Positions 53,600 through 62,307 of a stretch of DNA of 64,000 nt are shown one piece after another (the first letter of the stretch is position 1; each line of letters begins with the position of its first letter). The position numbers and the translations under genes are program-made. Source of the stretch: Vreelandella arcis (lineage in GTDB: Bacteria > Pseudomonadota > Gammaproteobacteria > Pseudomonadales > Halomonadaceae); NCBI RefSeq assembly GCF_900103865.1, contig NZ_FNII01000005.1, positions 240,001-304,000 on the forward strand, written 5' to 3'. Under the pieces are notes generated by a model. The model ran no database searches. It worked only from the letters and a program-made list of their open reading frames with translations, and was not told the origin of the DNA.

Positions 53600-55777
53600 T
53601 TAACGGTCTCCGACGGCGGGGGGAAGCGGTCGCTGGGCTAGCAACGCTCGCACCCCATCGCGCAGCGCACGCACTGAATCCCCAGGCGCATCGGCAAGCG
53701 GTTGATTCTGGAACGCCCAGGCAGCCAGTTGCTGGTGCGCTGATTGGCTATCGGCTGACAGCGGCCAGCGGGTCGCCTCACGCGCCAATGCCTGCAAGGA
53801 GGCACGCGCCAGCGCCGGTGACCGGTGGGCCGTCGCCACATCGTCAATATCCTGCCACTCGGTGACGGTTAACGGTTGTTCCGGCAGCTCGTTGATCAGC
53901 AGACTGACCACCGCTGCAGGTAATCGCGCCAGTTCGAATGCCAACAAGCTGGGCAGTGAGGCGACAAACCGCTCGTGGAGGGCGTTCAACACCGTTTCAC
54001 CGGCTTGATTCATAGCGCTGGCCACCATGACCGCAAACTCACCACTCGATGCTTCACGGGTAACGCCTAAGCGCACTGTGACAAAGCCTTGAGCGCGCCA
54101 GAAGCGCAACAGCCCCGCATCGGCACCAAAGGTCGCGCCATACAACATAACCCCCTGCGCCGCCGCCTCACGCTGGTCGTCGTCTAGCAACGCGCGCCCT
54201 AGTCCTTGACGACGCTGATCGGGATGACTGGCGATGCGCACCACGCGACGCCAACGCGCCGTCAATGCCTCACGGCATCCCGAATGCGCCGCTAACGACT
54301 GCGCCATTAAATGCCCTTGGGGCCGACGTTCTCCACGTGCCACTTGGTCTGCAAGGTCTCGTGTAAACTGCCCTTCTTCGCGGGTCACCAGCACCGCCTG
54401 TGGGCGTTGTCGTTGGCCGATAACCCGCAAGCGCATACCGGGCCCGTCCAGCAGTTGGCGCAAGTCACTGGGTGTGGTGCGGTAGTGAGACTGGACCAGC
54501 AAACCGAATAGTTGAGCGAGGTCGCCCTCGCGCTCGGCTAGCTCACTCTGAGCCACCTCGTAAGAGCTGGACGGCGGCGGTAACGCTTCCCTCGCGGCGG
54601 GCAACGGTGCGTTTAACAGCAGCAGTTGGTTGAGCGTTGCCTCAAGCGGATCCGACGCCTGCCAACGAACCGGCGTGTTTAGCGTCAGCGCCTTCCAATT
54701 CGGTGTCTGCGCATCCAACACATGGCGAAAGCGCAATGCGAATCCGCGCCCTGAGCCTTCATAGCCGTGCACAGTGGTGGCAAAGGCAATCCGTGGAAAG
54801 GCCGCCAACCACTCCGCTAACAGTGGTGCGGGTAGCGCCGCGGCTTCATCAACCATCAAATAACGCCCATCGCTGCCCAGCGTGCCTGCCGACACCTGCT
54901 CGGCCAGCGCATCGGACGGAACGAACAAAAGCTCTGCTCCACTGGCGAGTACAAACCGATCAGCGGCGGTGCGACTCCCCTCGGGGCATAACGCTGCCAC
55001 CCGTTCAAACAGACTCTCAACAGCGGCTAAGCGCGGCGCGGTGACCATCACCCGCGATGTTTTCGACTGCAACAAGCGAGCACAGGCAATACCCAAGGCA
55101 GCGCTTTTGCCCCGACCTCGATCGGCAGTGATAACTATAGGTCGACGTCGCTTGATGCCCACTAACGCTTTAACGGCCGCGGCTTGATCCACGGTGATGC
55201 AATCAGTATCCCTGGGCGCTTCGAGGGGCGGTGGCGTGGCGCATAGCCGACCAAGCCTCGGCAGCGCATCAGGCGTCCAATGGGTAATATCCACCGACGC
55301 CTCAAGTTGAGTGCTAAGGCGTGCTAAGTAGTGAGAGGTAAGATCCGTCCAGCTCCACGGATAATCGGCGATGCGCGCATAATCCGGGTCTGGCTGCTGG
55401 CCCCAGTTATCGGGTGTAAGCAGCACCAACAGTCCTCCCGCTGCTAAGGTACCGCCTATTGCCCCCAGCGCATCAGGGTTGAAGCCACCCGCCTCAGCAT
55501 GAGCATCCACCACAACAAGTTGGTGTTCGGTACCTAAGCGCGCGACTGTCTGGCTGGCCTTCATAGCAGGCTTTACGGGCGCGCTCGCGCCTACCCATAG
55601 TGGGTCATGCCAAGGCAGGGCTCGCCAAAGCGATGACGCCAGCGCTTGGCAGCGTTGGGGATCGCCATGTAGCCACACCAGCTGTCGCCAATGCCGCCTG
55701 GCTAATCGCCGCGCCTGTTGAGCTAATAGCGTGACCGATCGTGACGCAACGTCTTCGCCAGTTGATAAAGGGGGCAT
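53600..55777 (-). CDS. tmcA: tRNA(Met) cytidine acetyltransferase TmcA
   Basis: This 725-residue enzyme acetylates C34 of elongator tRNA-Met using acetyl-CoA and ATP. An N-terminal region is followed by an RNA-helicase-like domain with ITADRGRGKSAALGIA (Walker A) and YLMVDEAAALPAPLL (Walker B). A GNAT domain follows (RIASHPDQRRQGLGRALL) and then a C-terminal tRNA-binding region. TAAGGAG precedes the ATG at 55777. It is slightly longer than E. coli TmcA (671). It is upstream of pepD on the same strand, with no other partner. Confidence 0.94.
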   Translation of the reverse strand: MPPLSTGEDVASRSVTLLAQQARRLARRHWRQLVWLHGDPQRCQALASSLWRALPWHDPLWVGASAPVKPAMKASQTVARLGTEHQLVVVDAHAEAGGFNPDALGAIGGTLAAGGLLVLLTPDNWGQQPDPDYARIADYPWSWTDLTSHYLARLSTQLEASVDITHWTPDALPRLGRLCATPPPLEAPRDTDCITVDQAAAVKALVGIKRRRPIVITADRGRGKSAALGIACARLLQSKTSRVMVTAPRLAAVESLFERVAALCPEGSRTAADRFVLASGAELLFVPSDALAEQVSAGTLGSDGRYLMVDEAAALPAPLLAEWLAAFPRIAFATTVHGYEGSGRGFALRFRHVLDAQTPNWKALTLNTPVRWQASDPLEATLNQLLLLNAPLPAAREALPPPSSSYEVAQSELAEREGDLAQLFGLLVQSHYRTTPSDLRQLLDGPGMRLRVIGQRQRPQAVLVTREEGQFTRDLADQVARGERRPQGHLMAQSLAAHSGCREALTARWRRVVRIASHPDQRRQGLGRALLDDDQREAAAQGVMLYGATFGADAGLLRFWRAQGFVTVRLGVTREASSGEFAVMVASAMNQAGETVLNALHERFVASLPSLLAFELARLPAAVVSLLINELPEQPLTVTEWQDIDDVATAHRSPALARASLQALAREATRWPLSADSQSAHQQLAAWAFQNQPLADAPGDSVRALRDGVRALLAQRPLPPAVGDR

Positions 55778-55959
55778 AACGGCTCCTTAATAGGGCGAAC
55801 AGCTTGCAACTTTGGTTGTATTGGCGCGCCTCTTTCAACGGTTTTCACACCTAGAACCTAGCCATTCAGTTCACTCAAGTAATAATAACATTATGATTTT
55901 ATGCAAAATAATAACTGTCTGAAGAGCGTCTACTGGTTCCTAGTTGTGAAATAACTGAT

Positions 55960-55972
55960 GTTGCATTGCAAC
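55960..55972. promoter_or_regulatory. Perfect palindrome in the TRAP operon leader
   Basis: GTTGCA-T-TGCAAC lies about 130 bp before the TRAP binding-protein gene, and a GTGT..ACAC pair lies just downstream. It could be the operator of a substrate-responsive repressor, but no regulator is adjacent. The 320-bp divergent region 55778-56098 is otherwise A/T-rich and holds no gene I can support. Confidence 0.4.
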
Positions 55973-56098
55973 GGCCAGAGTGTGCTAATTTAACACTGCA
56001 GGGCATTCATGCCTTAACGTAAACGTAAAGTACGCTGACTGCCCTACCCGCATCCTTAAATATCTAATAAATAAACGGCGACCCACAGGATCTACAAC

Positions 56099-57202
56099 AT
56101 GAAAAAAACTGCCAAGTTTGCCATCACCGGCCTAGCGGCGGGTGTCGCACTAGCCGCACTTTCCTCGACGGCCCATGCTCAACAAGAGTGGACCATGACC
56201 ACCACCTGGCCCGATAACCTGGATCTGATCAAAATCGACCAGCACTGGGTCGAATTGGTCAACAAGCTCGCCGGCGAAGAACTGCAGATCAACTTCCGCG
56301 CTGGCGGCACACTGATGCCTGGTACCGAAGTGTTTGACGCCACCCAAACCGGCGCTATTCAAGCCTCGGGCGATTGGCCTGGTTACTGGGCCGGCCTTAG
56401 CCCCGCATTCTCGCCGCTCGCCACCACCACCAGCCTGTTCAACGGCGTTGATTACCTCAACTGGATTCAGCAGTGGGGCGGTTTTGAGCTCTACCAAGAA
56501 GTCTACGGCAACTACAACATGGTGTACCTGCCCTACGGTATTACCAACAACGAATCCGGCTTTATGGGCAATACGCCCATCGAGAGCATTGCTGACCTCG
56601 AAGGCAAGCGCTTACGCCTCTCTGGCCGTGACCAAGGCCGCGTCCTCGAAGAGTTGGGCGGCTCACAGGTCACTCTCGCCGGTGGCGAAGTGTACCAAGC
56701 GATTGAGCGTGGCGTGATCGACGCAGGTGAATTCTCAACACCTGGCGTTGACTACAATGCCGGCTTCTCAGAAGTGGCGGATTACTGGTCAACGCCGGGC
56801 TGGCACCAATCCGCTAGCGTCTTCGGCGTCATGATCAACAAAGAAGCGTGGGACGAACTGTCCGAAGAAACGCAGGAAACGCTGAAAATCGCGGCCGACG
56901 CTACCATGGCATGGTCGCTGGCATGGTCAGAACGTCAGTCGACTGAAGCGACGGTGAAGTTCCAGGAGGATGGCGTTGAAATCAGTACCCTATCAGCTGA
57001 AGATCTTGCCACAATTCAAGACGCGACCAACGAAGTGATTCTGCGCGGCGCCTGTGAAGACCCGATGCACGCAAAAGTCTATCATTCCATGATCAGCTAC
57101 ATGGAACACTACGCTAACTGGCGTGATGTGACCGTGCCGTTCAACATGAGCCGTTCTATCGATAACTTGCCGTCGCTCGAAGAAATCGAAGCCTGCATGT
57201 AA
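56099..57202 (+). CDS. TRAP transporter substrate-binding protein (DctP family)
   Basis: This 367-residue periplasmic binding protein has a signal peptide (AKFAITGLAAGVALAALSSTAHA-QQ). The mature part WTMTTTWPDNLDLIKIDQHWVELVNKLAGEEL and GGTLMPGTEVFDATQTGAIQ resembles the sub-group that binds larger carboxylic or keto acids (TakP-like) rather than the ectoine-binding TeaA. RLSGRDQGRVLEELGGSQVTLAGGEVYQAIERGVIDAGE contains the conserved Arg-bearing ligand region. An AGGA precedes ATG 56099. A hairpin terminator separates it from the membrane subunits. The ligand cannot be deduced. Confidence 0.92.
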   Translation: MKKTAKFAITGLAAGVALAALSSTAHAQQEWTMTTTWPDNLDLIKIDQHWVELVNKLAGEELQINFRAGGTLMPGTEVFDATQTGAIQASGDWPGYWAGLSPAFSPLATTTSLFNGVDYLNWIQQWGGFELYQEVYGNYNMVYLPYGITNNESGFMGNTPIESIADLEGKRLRLSGRDQGRVLEELGGSQVTLAGGEVYQAIERGVIDAGEFSTPGVDYNAGFSEVADYWSTPGWHQSASVFGVMINKEAWDELSEETQETLKIAADATMAWSLAWSERQSTEATVKFQEDGVEISTLSAEDLATIQDATNEVILRGACEDPMHAKVYHSMISYMEHYANWRDVTVPFNMSRSIDNLPSLEEIEACM

Positions 57203-57213
57203 TTTGCAACCGT

Positions 57214-57247
57214 AACCGCCCCGGCGCTTGTGTCGGGGCGGTTTTTT
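57214..57247 (+). terminator. Internal terminator/attenuator after the TRAP binding-protein gene
   Basis: A 10-bp stem (57214-57223 with 57234-57243) with a 10-nt loop is followed by TTTTTT. It lies between the binding protein and permease genes, so it probably keeps binding-protein mRNA more abundant than the permease mRNA. Confidence 0.9.
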
Positions 57248-57283
57248 CGTCAAGAGCCTTCATTGATACCCGGGAGACTTCCC

Positions 57284-57787
57284 ATGCATGCGATCGCAAA
57301 AGCCATTGATTCGTTCAATGAGCTCTTTGGGCGAATAGTTGCGCCTCTTATCGCGGTCATCACGCTGATTGTGCTGTATGACATCGCGATGCGCTTTTTC
57401 CTCGGGCGCCCAAGCGACTGGGCATTTGACGTCACGAAAATGCTGTTTGGCGCCCACTTTATGCTCATGGCCGCCTATGGGTTACGTCACCACGCCCATG
57501 TGGAGGTCGATGTGTTAAAGCGCCTGTTATCACGCAAAAAGCAGGCGGCGTTGGAAATTATCGGCTATGTGGTCTTTTTCATCCCATTCATCTGGTTGAT
57601 GTTGACCTACGGCTGGTCTTTTTTCGAGCGCTCCATCAGCCGTGGCGAAACCACCTATGGCATGGTGGCAATTCCGGTTTACCCCGTGAAAGGCGTGATC
57701 GTGCTGGCCGCGGCGTTGATCTTGCTGCAAGCCATTGCCGTCGTGCTGCGCGCTATTATTCAGCTGCGTGAGGAGAACCACGCATGA
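57284..57787 (+). CDS. TRAP transporter small permease (DctQ)
   Basis: This 167-residue protein has four membrane helices (FGRIVAPLIAVITLIVLYDIAMRFFLG, MLFGAHFMLMAAYGL, ALEIIGYVVFFIPFIWLML, VKGVIVLAAALILLQAIAVVLR), typical for DctQ. RHHAHVEVDVL is the family loop motif. ATG 57284 has GGGAG 7 nt before it. It overlaps the large permease start by 4 bp. Confidence 0.93.
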   Translation: MHAIAKAIDSFNELFGRIVAPLIAVITLIVLYDIAMRFFLGRPSDWAFDVTKMLFGAHFMLMAAYGLRHHAHVEVDVLKRLLSRKKQAALEIIGYVVFFIPFIWLMLTYGWSFFERSISRGETTYGMVAIPVYPVKGVIVLAAALILLQAIAVVLRAIIQLREENHA

Positions 57788-59109
57788 GTGCAGAATTACT
57801 CACCCTGGTGATGTTTGGTGGCCTACTGATTGGCCTGTTTATGGGGCATCCATTGGCGTTTGTACTTGGCGGCGTCGCCGTAATTGGCGCCTTTTTAGGC
57901 CCAGGTACCAACACACTCGGCATTATTATTAATAACGTCTATGGCAACGCCATGGATAACTACGTACTCGTGGCAATCCCCCTGTTTATTTTGATGGCGC
58001 GCTTTTTGAACGACTCAGGCGTGACCGAAAAAATGTTCGACGCCATGCGCCTATTGCTTGCTAACTTGCGGGGCGGGTTAGCGCTGACGGTGGTCGTGGT
58101 CTCAGTGCTGCTCGCCGCTACCACGGGCATCGTCGGCGCCTCCATTGCGGTGATGGGTATGATTGCTCTAGTGCCGATGCTGAAGTACGGCTACAACAAA
58201 GAGCTCAGCGCCGGTGTCATCATGGCCAGCGGCTGTTTAGGCATTTTGATTCCGCCCAGCATCATGCTGATTTTGATGGCGAGCTACTCGCCGGTTTCAG
58301 TCGGCGCGCTATTTGCCGGTGCGCTGGTGCCCGGTTTAATGCTCGGCGTGATGTACGCGCTTTATGTGCTGATCATCTGCTTTGTGAAGCCCTCTTACGG
58401 TCCCAAAGTGCCAGCCGCAGAGCGTGCAGAAGTTAGCACCAAACAGCTTCTAATCATGCTAGCGAAGTATGTAGTCCCGCCGATGTCGTTGATTTTGGGC
58501 GTATTGGGCGCGCTGTTTACCGGCCTTGCCACAGCGACCGAAGCCTCCGCTATTGGTGTTTTCATCGCCTTTATCCTGTTTATGATCTTTGGCGACCGTA
58601 AGCTCTCAACCTGCTATAACACGCTAATCGATGCGGGCAAGACGACCACCATGGTGATGCTGGTACTGGTGGGTGCCACCGCGTTTACCGGCGTGTTTTC
58701 GATCGGCGGCGGCATGGATGTAATTAGCGAGTTAGTTCTCTCGATGCCCGGCGGTACGGTGGGCGCCCTGATATTGATGCTCTTTTTGGTGTTTATTTTG
58801 GGAATGTTCCTCGACTGGACGGGGATTGTGCTACTGAGCTTCCCGATCATGCTCCCCATCGTTGAGACCATGGGCATCGATGTGCTGTGGTTCGTGGTGA
58901 TGGTAGCGGTGGTACTACAGACATCCTTCCTCACGCCGCCCTTCGGCTATGCGCTGTTCTACCTCAAAGGGGTGGCGCCACCTGGGGTAGAAATCGTGGA
59001 TCTTTACAAAGCGGTTGTTCCCTTTGTCGCGCTCATTTTGCTCGCATGCGTGCTAATGGCGTTTTTCCCGGTGTTGATCACTGGCCTACCGTCAATCCTG
59101 CTCGACTAG
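57784..59109 (+). CDS. TRAP transporter large permease (DctM)
   Basis: This 441-residue membrane protein has about 12 helices and forms the Na+-coupled elevator subunit. It has the family features GHPLAFVLGGVAVIGAFLG and VLVAIPLFILMARFLNDSG, then MASGCLGILIPPSIMLIL, and FLTPPFGYALFYLKGVAP at the end. The ATGA overlap with DctQ shows co-translation. A hairpin follows the gene. Confidence 0.95.
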   Translation: MSAELLTLVMFGGLLIGLFMGHPLAFVLGGVAVIGAFLGPGTNTLGIIINNVYGNAMDNYVLVAIPLFILMARFLNDSGVTEKMFDAMRLLLANLRGGLALTVVVVSVLLAATTGIVGASIAVMGMIALVPMLKYGYNKELSAGVIMASGCLGILIPPSIMLILMASYSPVSVGALFAGALVPGLMLGVMYALYVLIICFVKPSYGPKVPAAERAEVSTKQLLIMLAKYVVPPMSLILGVLGALFTGLATATEASAIGVFIAFILFMIFGDRKLSTCYNTLIDAGKTTTMVMLVLVGATAFTGVFSIGGGMDVISELVLSMPGGTVGALILMLFLVFILGMFLDWTGIVLLSFPIMLPIVETMGIDVLWFVVMVAVVLQTSFLTPPFGYALFYLKGVAPPGVEIVDLYKAVVPFVALILLACVLMAFFPVLITGLPSILLD

Positions 59110-59135
59110 CCGTTTTCTTCCCTTTGCCCACTCGT

Positions 59136-59170
59136 CTTCGCCTGCGTTATTGCATCGCAGGCGAAGGCCT
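59136..59170 (+). terminator. Probable terminator of the TRAP operon
   Basis: An 11-bp stem (59136-59146 with 59156-59166) with a 9-nt loop is followed by GCCTTTTAG, a weak U-tract. It lies 27 bp after the dctM stop. Confidence 0.7.
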
Positions 59171-59224
59171 TTTAGTGGTCGCGCTTTGTACAGCATCAGC
59201 GCTCAAGTGATACTATTTGCGACT

Positions 59225-59243
59225 GATATTTCATTGCATTATC
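59225..59243. promoter_or_regulatory. Putative Fur box before the iron ABC permease gene
   Basis: The 19-mer GATATTTCATTGCATTATC matches the Fur consensus GATAATGATAATCATTATC at 12 positions, including both ends and all seven of the right-hand half. It is 46 bp before the TTG start. Confidence 0.5.
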
Positions 59244-59288
59244 GCCACGCTACGATCACACGCCGGTCGCTTTTCGAGGAGGGTTCAC

Positions 59289-60968
59289 TTGTCTCATTCT
59301 GACAGTCGCGGGCTTTCTGCTCTCACTGAGCGTTTTTTCAGCCGTTTCAACGTGTGGTCCGTCACGCTTTTCTTGATTGCGTTTGCCGTCGCCCTTCCCG
59401 TGATTGTCATTTTTGCACACATTCTTATGCCCACTGGGGGCGTTTGGCAGCATCTTGCCAGCACCGTGCTGCCACGCTATTTAACCAATACGTTTTGGTT
59501 GGTGCTTATGGTGGGCACCGGCACATTGGTCATTGGCACCGGTACGGCGTGGCTGGTGGTGATGTGCCGCTTCCCGGGCAAGCGATTATTTGAATGGGCA
59601 TTGCTCCTCCCCTTAGCCGTGCCCACCTATGTCATCGCCTACGCCTATACCGATTTTCTGCAATTTGCCGGCCCATTTCAAAGCGTCGTACGCGACCTCT
59701 TCGGCTGGGAATACGGCGACTACTATTTTCCCAATGTTCGCTCATTAGGCGGTGCAGCGACGCTTATTACCACGGTGCTTTACCCGTATGTTTACTTGTT
59801 AGCACGCGCATCTTTTCTAGAACAATCGGTATGCGTGCTCGACGTTGGCCGCACCTTAGGCCGCGGACCATGGCGATTATTTTTCAGCATCGCGGTACCG
59901 TTAGCCCGGCCGGCCTTAGTCGGGGGCGTATCGCTAGTCCTCATGGAAACACTCAACGAGTTTGGCGCGGTTCAGTTTTTCGGCGTCGACACCTTCACGA
60001 CCGGCATTTACCGCACCTGGTTCGGCATGGGTGAGCCCGTCGCCGCCGCGCAGTTGGCGGCCTGCCTACTCAGCTTCGTTATTGTGTTGGTATTGCTGGA
60101 ACGCTGGTCACGTGGCAAAAAGCGCTATTTCCATACCACCAACCGCTACCAACAATTACCCGAATATGCACTACATGGATGGCGGGCAGCAGCCGCTACC
60201 CTGGGATGCCTCATCCCGATCACCATTGGTTTTTTATTGCCCAGCGGTATCCTGCTTCAATTAGCGCTCACTGAAGGCGATGCATTGTTGGGAACACGCT
60301 TTATTGGTTTCGCGTGGAACAGCCTCAGTTTATCAGCGTTAGCTGCCCTAATGGCCGTGGGCATGGCAGTGTCACTTAGCTATGGCGTGCGCGTCCACAA
60401 CACCCCGCTAGCGCGCTTTACCACCCGTATCGCGGCCATGGGCTACGCTATCCCCGGCTCGGTGGTTGCAGTGGGTATTTTAATTCCCTTTGCCTGGCTG
60501 GATAACGCCATTAATACAGGCTTAAAGGCTTATAACGGCCAGATCATTGGACTAATCTTCAGCGGTTCGGCATTTATTCTACTCTACGCTTACGTAGTGC
60601 GTTTCCTTGCCGTGTCGTTTAATGCGGTGGAAGCCAGCTTAGGCAAAGTCACCCCTAGCATGGACGCGGCCTCTCGCACCCTCGGTCAAACCGCTGGCGG
60701 TACCCTGCGCTATGTGCACACCCCGATGATGCGTAGCAGTTTACTTGCGGCAGGCATTCTGGTGTTTGTGGATGTCATGAAAGAGCTTCCCGCCACTATC
60801 ATTTTGCGTCCGTTTAACTTCGATACGCTGGCCGTAAGAGCCCACAACCTAGCGTCGGATGAGCGCCTTGCTGAAGCCTCCACTGCCTCGCTGGCCATTG
60901 TGGTGGTAGGCATCCTACCCGTGATACTACTCAGCATGGCGATGCGCCGCTCACGACCGGGGACTTAG
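59289..60968 (+). CDS. Ferric iron ABC transporter permease (FbpB-like fused type)
   Basis: This 559-residue protein has about twelve helices, made of two homologous permease halves. Each half carries an EAA-type loop (DVGRTLGRGPWRLFFSIAVPLARPALVGG and DAASRTLGQTAGGTLRYVHTPMMRSSLLA). This is the layout of FbpB/SfuB-type iron(III) permeases. The TTG start at 59289 is chosen because AGGAGGG sits 5 nt upstream; the longer frame from 59217 lacks a ribosome site. It is followed convergently by the ATPase gene rather than being in one operon with its partners. Confidence 0.9.
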   Translation: MSHSDSRGLSALTERFFSRFNVWSVTLFLIAFAVALPVIVIFAHILMPTGGVWQHLASTVLPRYLTNTFWLVLMVGTGTLVIGTGTAWLVVMCRFPGKRLFEWALLLPLAVPTYVIAYAYTDFLQFAGPFQSVVRDLFGWEYGDYYFPNVRSLGGAATLITTVLYPYVYLLARASFLEQSVCVLDVGRTLGRGPWRLFFSIAVPLARPALVGGVSLVLMETLNEFGAVQFFGVDTFTTGIYRTWFGMGEPVAAAQLAACLLSFVIVLVLLERWSRGKKRYFHTTNRYQQLPEYALHGWRAAAATLGCLIPITIGFLLPSGILLQLALTEGDALLGTRFIGFAWNSLSLSALAALMAVGMAVSLSYGVRVHNTPLARFTTRIAAMGYAIPGSVVAVGILIPFAWLDNAINTGLKAYNGQIIGLIFSGSAFILLYAYVVRFLAVSFNAVEASLGKVTPSMDAASRTLGQTAGGTLRYVHTPMMRSSLLAAGILVFVDVMKELPATIILRPFNFDTLAVRAHNLASDERLAEASTASLAIVVVGILPVILLSMAMRRSRPGT

Positions 60969-60984
60969 CCGCAAGCCCCTATGG

Positions 60985-62109
60985 CTACACTTGCGGCATA
61001 CTATCCTGAGAGTCCTGTGGAAATACAAATACCTGCGATAAGTCCAAATGAATATCTATCGGCTGGCCTTCGCTGGGCAGGAAGACACCTGGCACTCTGG
61101 CGTGCAGGTGGGCTTCTTGACCATTTTCTCCATGTGCACATAAGTGCAGCAAACTACTGCGGCCTAGCAGCTTAGCCATCACGATATGGCTATGCGCGTG
61201 GGCATGGACAGGCAAATCACGCTCAATAATGCGTAAAGCTTCGGGACGAATCATCACCTGAACGGTAGTGCCATCAGCGATGTTTTCAGCCGGCACCCAA
61301 CCGACGGGCGTCGCAACATGCCCCTCTTCTACGACGCCTTCAAGCTCATTAACCTCTCCAAAGAACGTCACCACGAATGGATCTTTAGGTGAACAATAGA
61401 GCTCTCGCGGCGTTCCTGTCTGCACAATGCGTCCATCCCGCATTAGCGCAATGCGATCCGCCATGAACATGGCTTCCTCAGGATCATGGGTGACCAGCAG
61501 TGTCGCGGCTCCCACTTTTTTTAATACGTGCAATGTATCATCGCGGATTCGATCTCTGAGCCGTGCGTCTAAGCTTGAAAAAGGCTCATCTAGCAACATT
61601 AGTCGAGGCTCAGGCGCTAATGCCCGAGCAAGCGCTACACGCTGCTGCTGACCGCCTGATAGCATGTGGGGGTAGGTCGTCATATAGTTTGCCATTCCCA
61701 ACTGCGATAACAGCTCCTCGGCTCGCTCACGTCTTTCTTTGACAGACAGGTGCTTGAGGCCAAACGCGACATTTTCCAGCACGGATAGATGTGGGAACAG
61801 TGCCGAATCTTGAAATGCCAAACCAACGTTACGCTTTTCCGGCGGCACATGACGCAGCCCAGGCGCGGCAATTTGTTCCCCCTGTAGACTGACGCTGCCC
61901 TCCTGCAATGTCTCTAAACCTGCCGCAATACGTAACAACGTGGTCTTGCCACACCCTGAGGGGCCCAACAAACACACCACCTCCCCAGGCGCCACCGTCA
62001 AATCAACACCTTTCACAACGGTATGCCCATCAAACGCGTGCTGCACCCGATGCATAGCAAGCGCGGTCTCATTCACCGCTTGTAGAGGAGCCTTCATCGT
62101 TGCTGTCAT
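60985..62109 (-). CDS. Ferric iron ABC transporter ATP-binding protein (FbpC-like)
   Basis: This 374-residue ATPase has Walker A GPSGCGKTTLLRIAAGLE, signature LSGGQQQRVALARALAPEPRL, Walker B LMLLDEPFSSLDARLRDRIRDD, and switch His in VTHDPEEAMFMADR. A C-terminal TOBE-like domain follows, with several His residues (HAHAHSHIVM) near residue 305. The set matches FbpC. It lies tail-to-tail with the permease (16 bp apart) and head-to-head with the binding-protein gene. Confidence 0.93.
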   Translation of the reverse strand: MTATMKAPLQAVNETALAMHRVQHAFDGHTVVKGVDLTVAPGEVVCLLGPSGCGKTTLLRIAAGLETLQEGSVSLQGEQIAAPGLRHVPPEKRNVGLAFQDSALFPHLSVLENVAFGLKHLSVKERRERAEELLSQLGMANYMTTYPHMLSGGQQQRVALARALAPEPRLMLLDEPFSSLDARLRDRIRDDTLHVLKKVGAATLLVTHDPEEAMFMADRIALMRDGRIVQTGTPRELYCSPKDPFVVTFFGEVNELEGVVEEGHVATPVGWVPAENIADGTTVQVMIRPEALRIIERDLPVHAHAHSHIVMAKLLGRSSLLHLCAHGENGQEAHLHARVPGVFLPSEGQPIDIHLDLSQVFVFPQDSQDSMPQV

Positions 62110-62261
62110 TGCACCACCGTCTATTTACGGATCGTCTCTAGCCAAAAGAGACACCGAATACGTTTGAAAGTAATTAACATTCTATTTTTTATTTAACCTA
62201 TATGCACGCTTCAACGCTGCATAGGCTTGACGTTAACGGTACAAACCGCTTCAATAATTAT

Positions 62262-62283
62262 GATAATAATACAACGTATTATC
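62262..62283. promoter_or_regulatory. Putative Fur-binding dyad upstream of the iron-binding protein gene
   Basis: GATAAT at 62262 and ATTATC ending at 62283 face each other, with an exact inner dyad ATAATAC-AAC-GTATTAT (62266-62282). NATWAT-type hexamers also begin around 62252. The site lies 25-46 bp before the start codon and within the divergent spacer of the ATPase gene, so Fur could control both. The rest of 62110-62307 is A/T-rich. Confidence 0.65.
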
Positions 62284-62307
62284 ATTCAATAAAAAGGAGT
62301 GTTGCCC

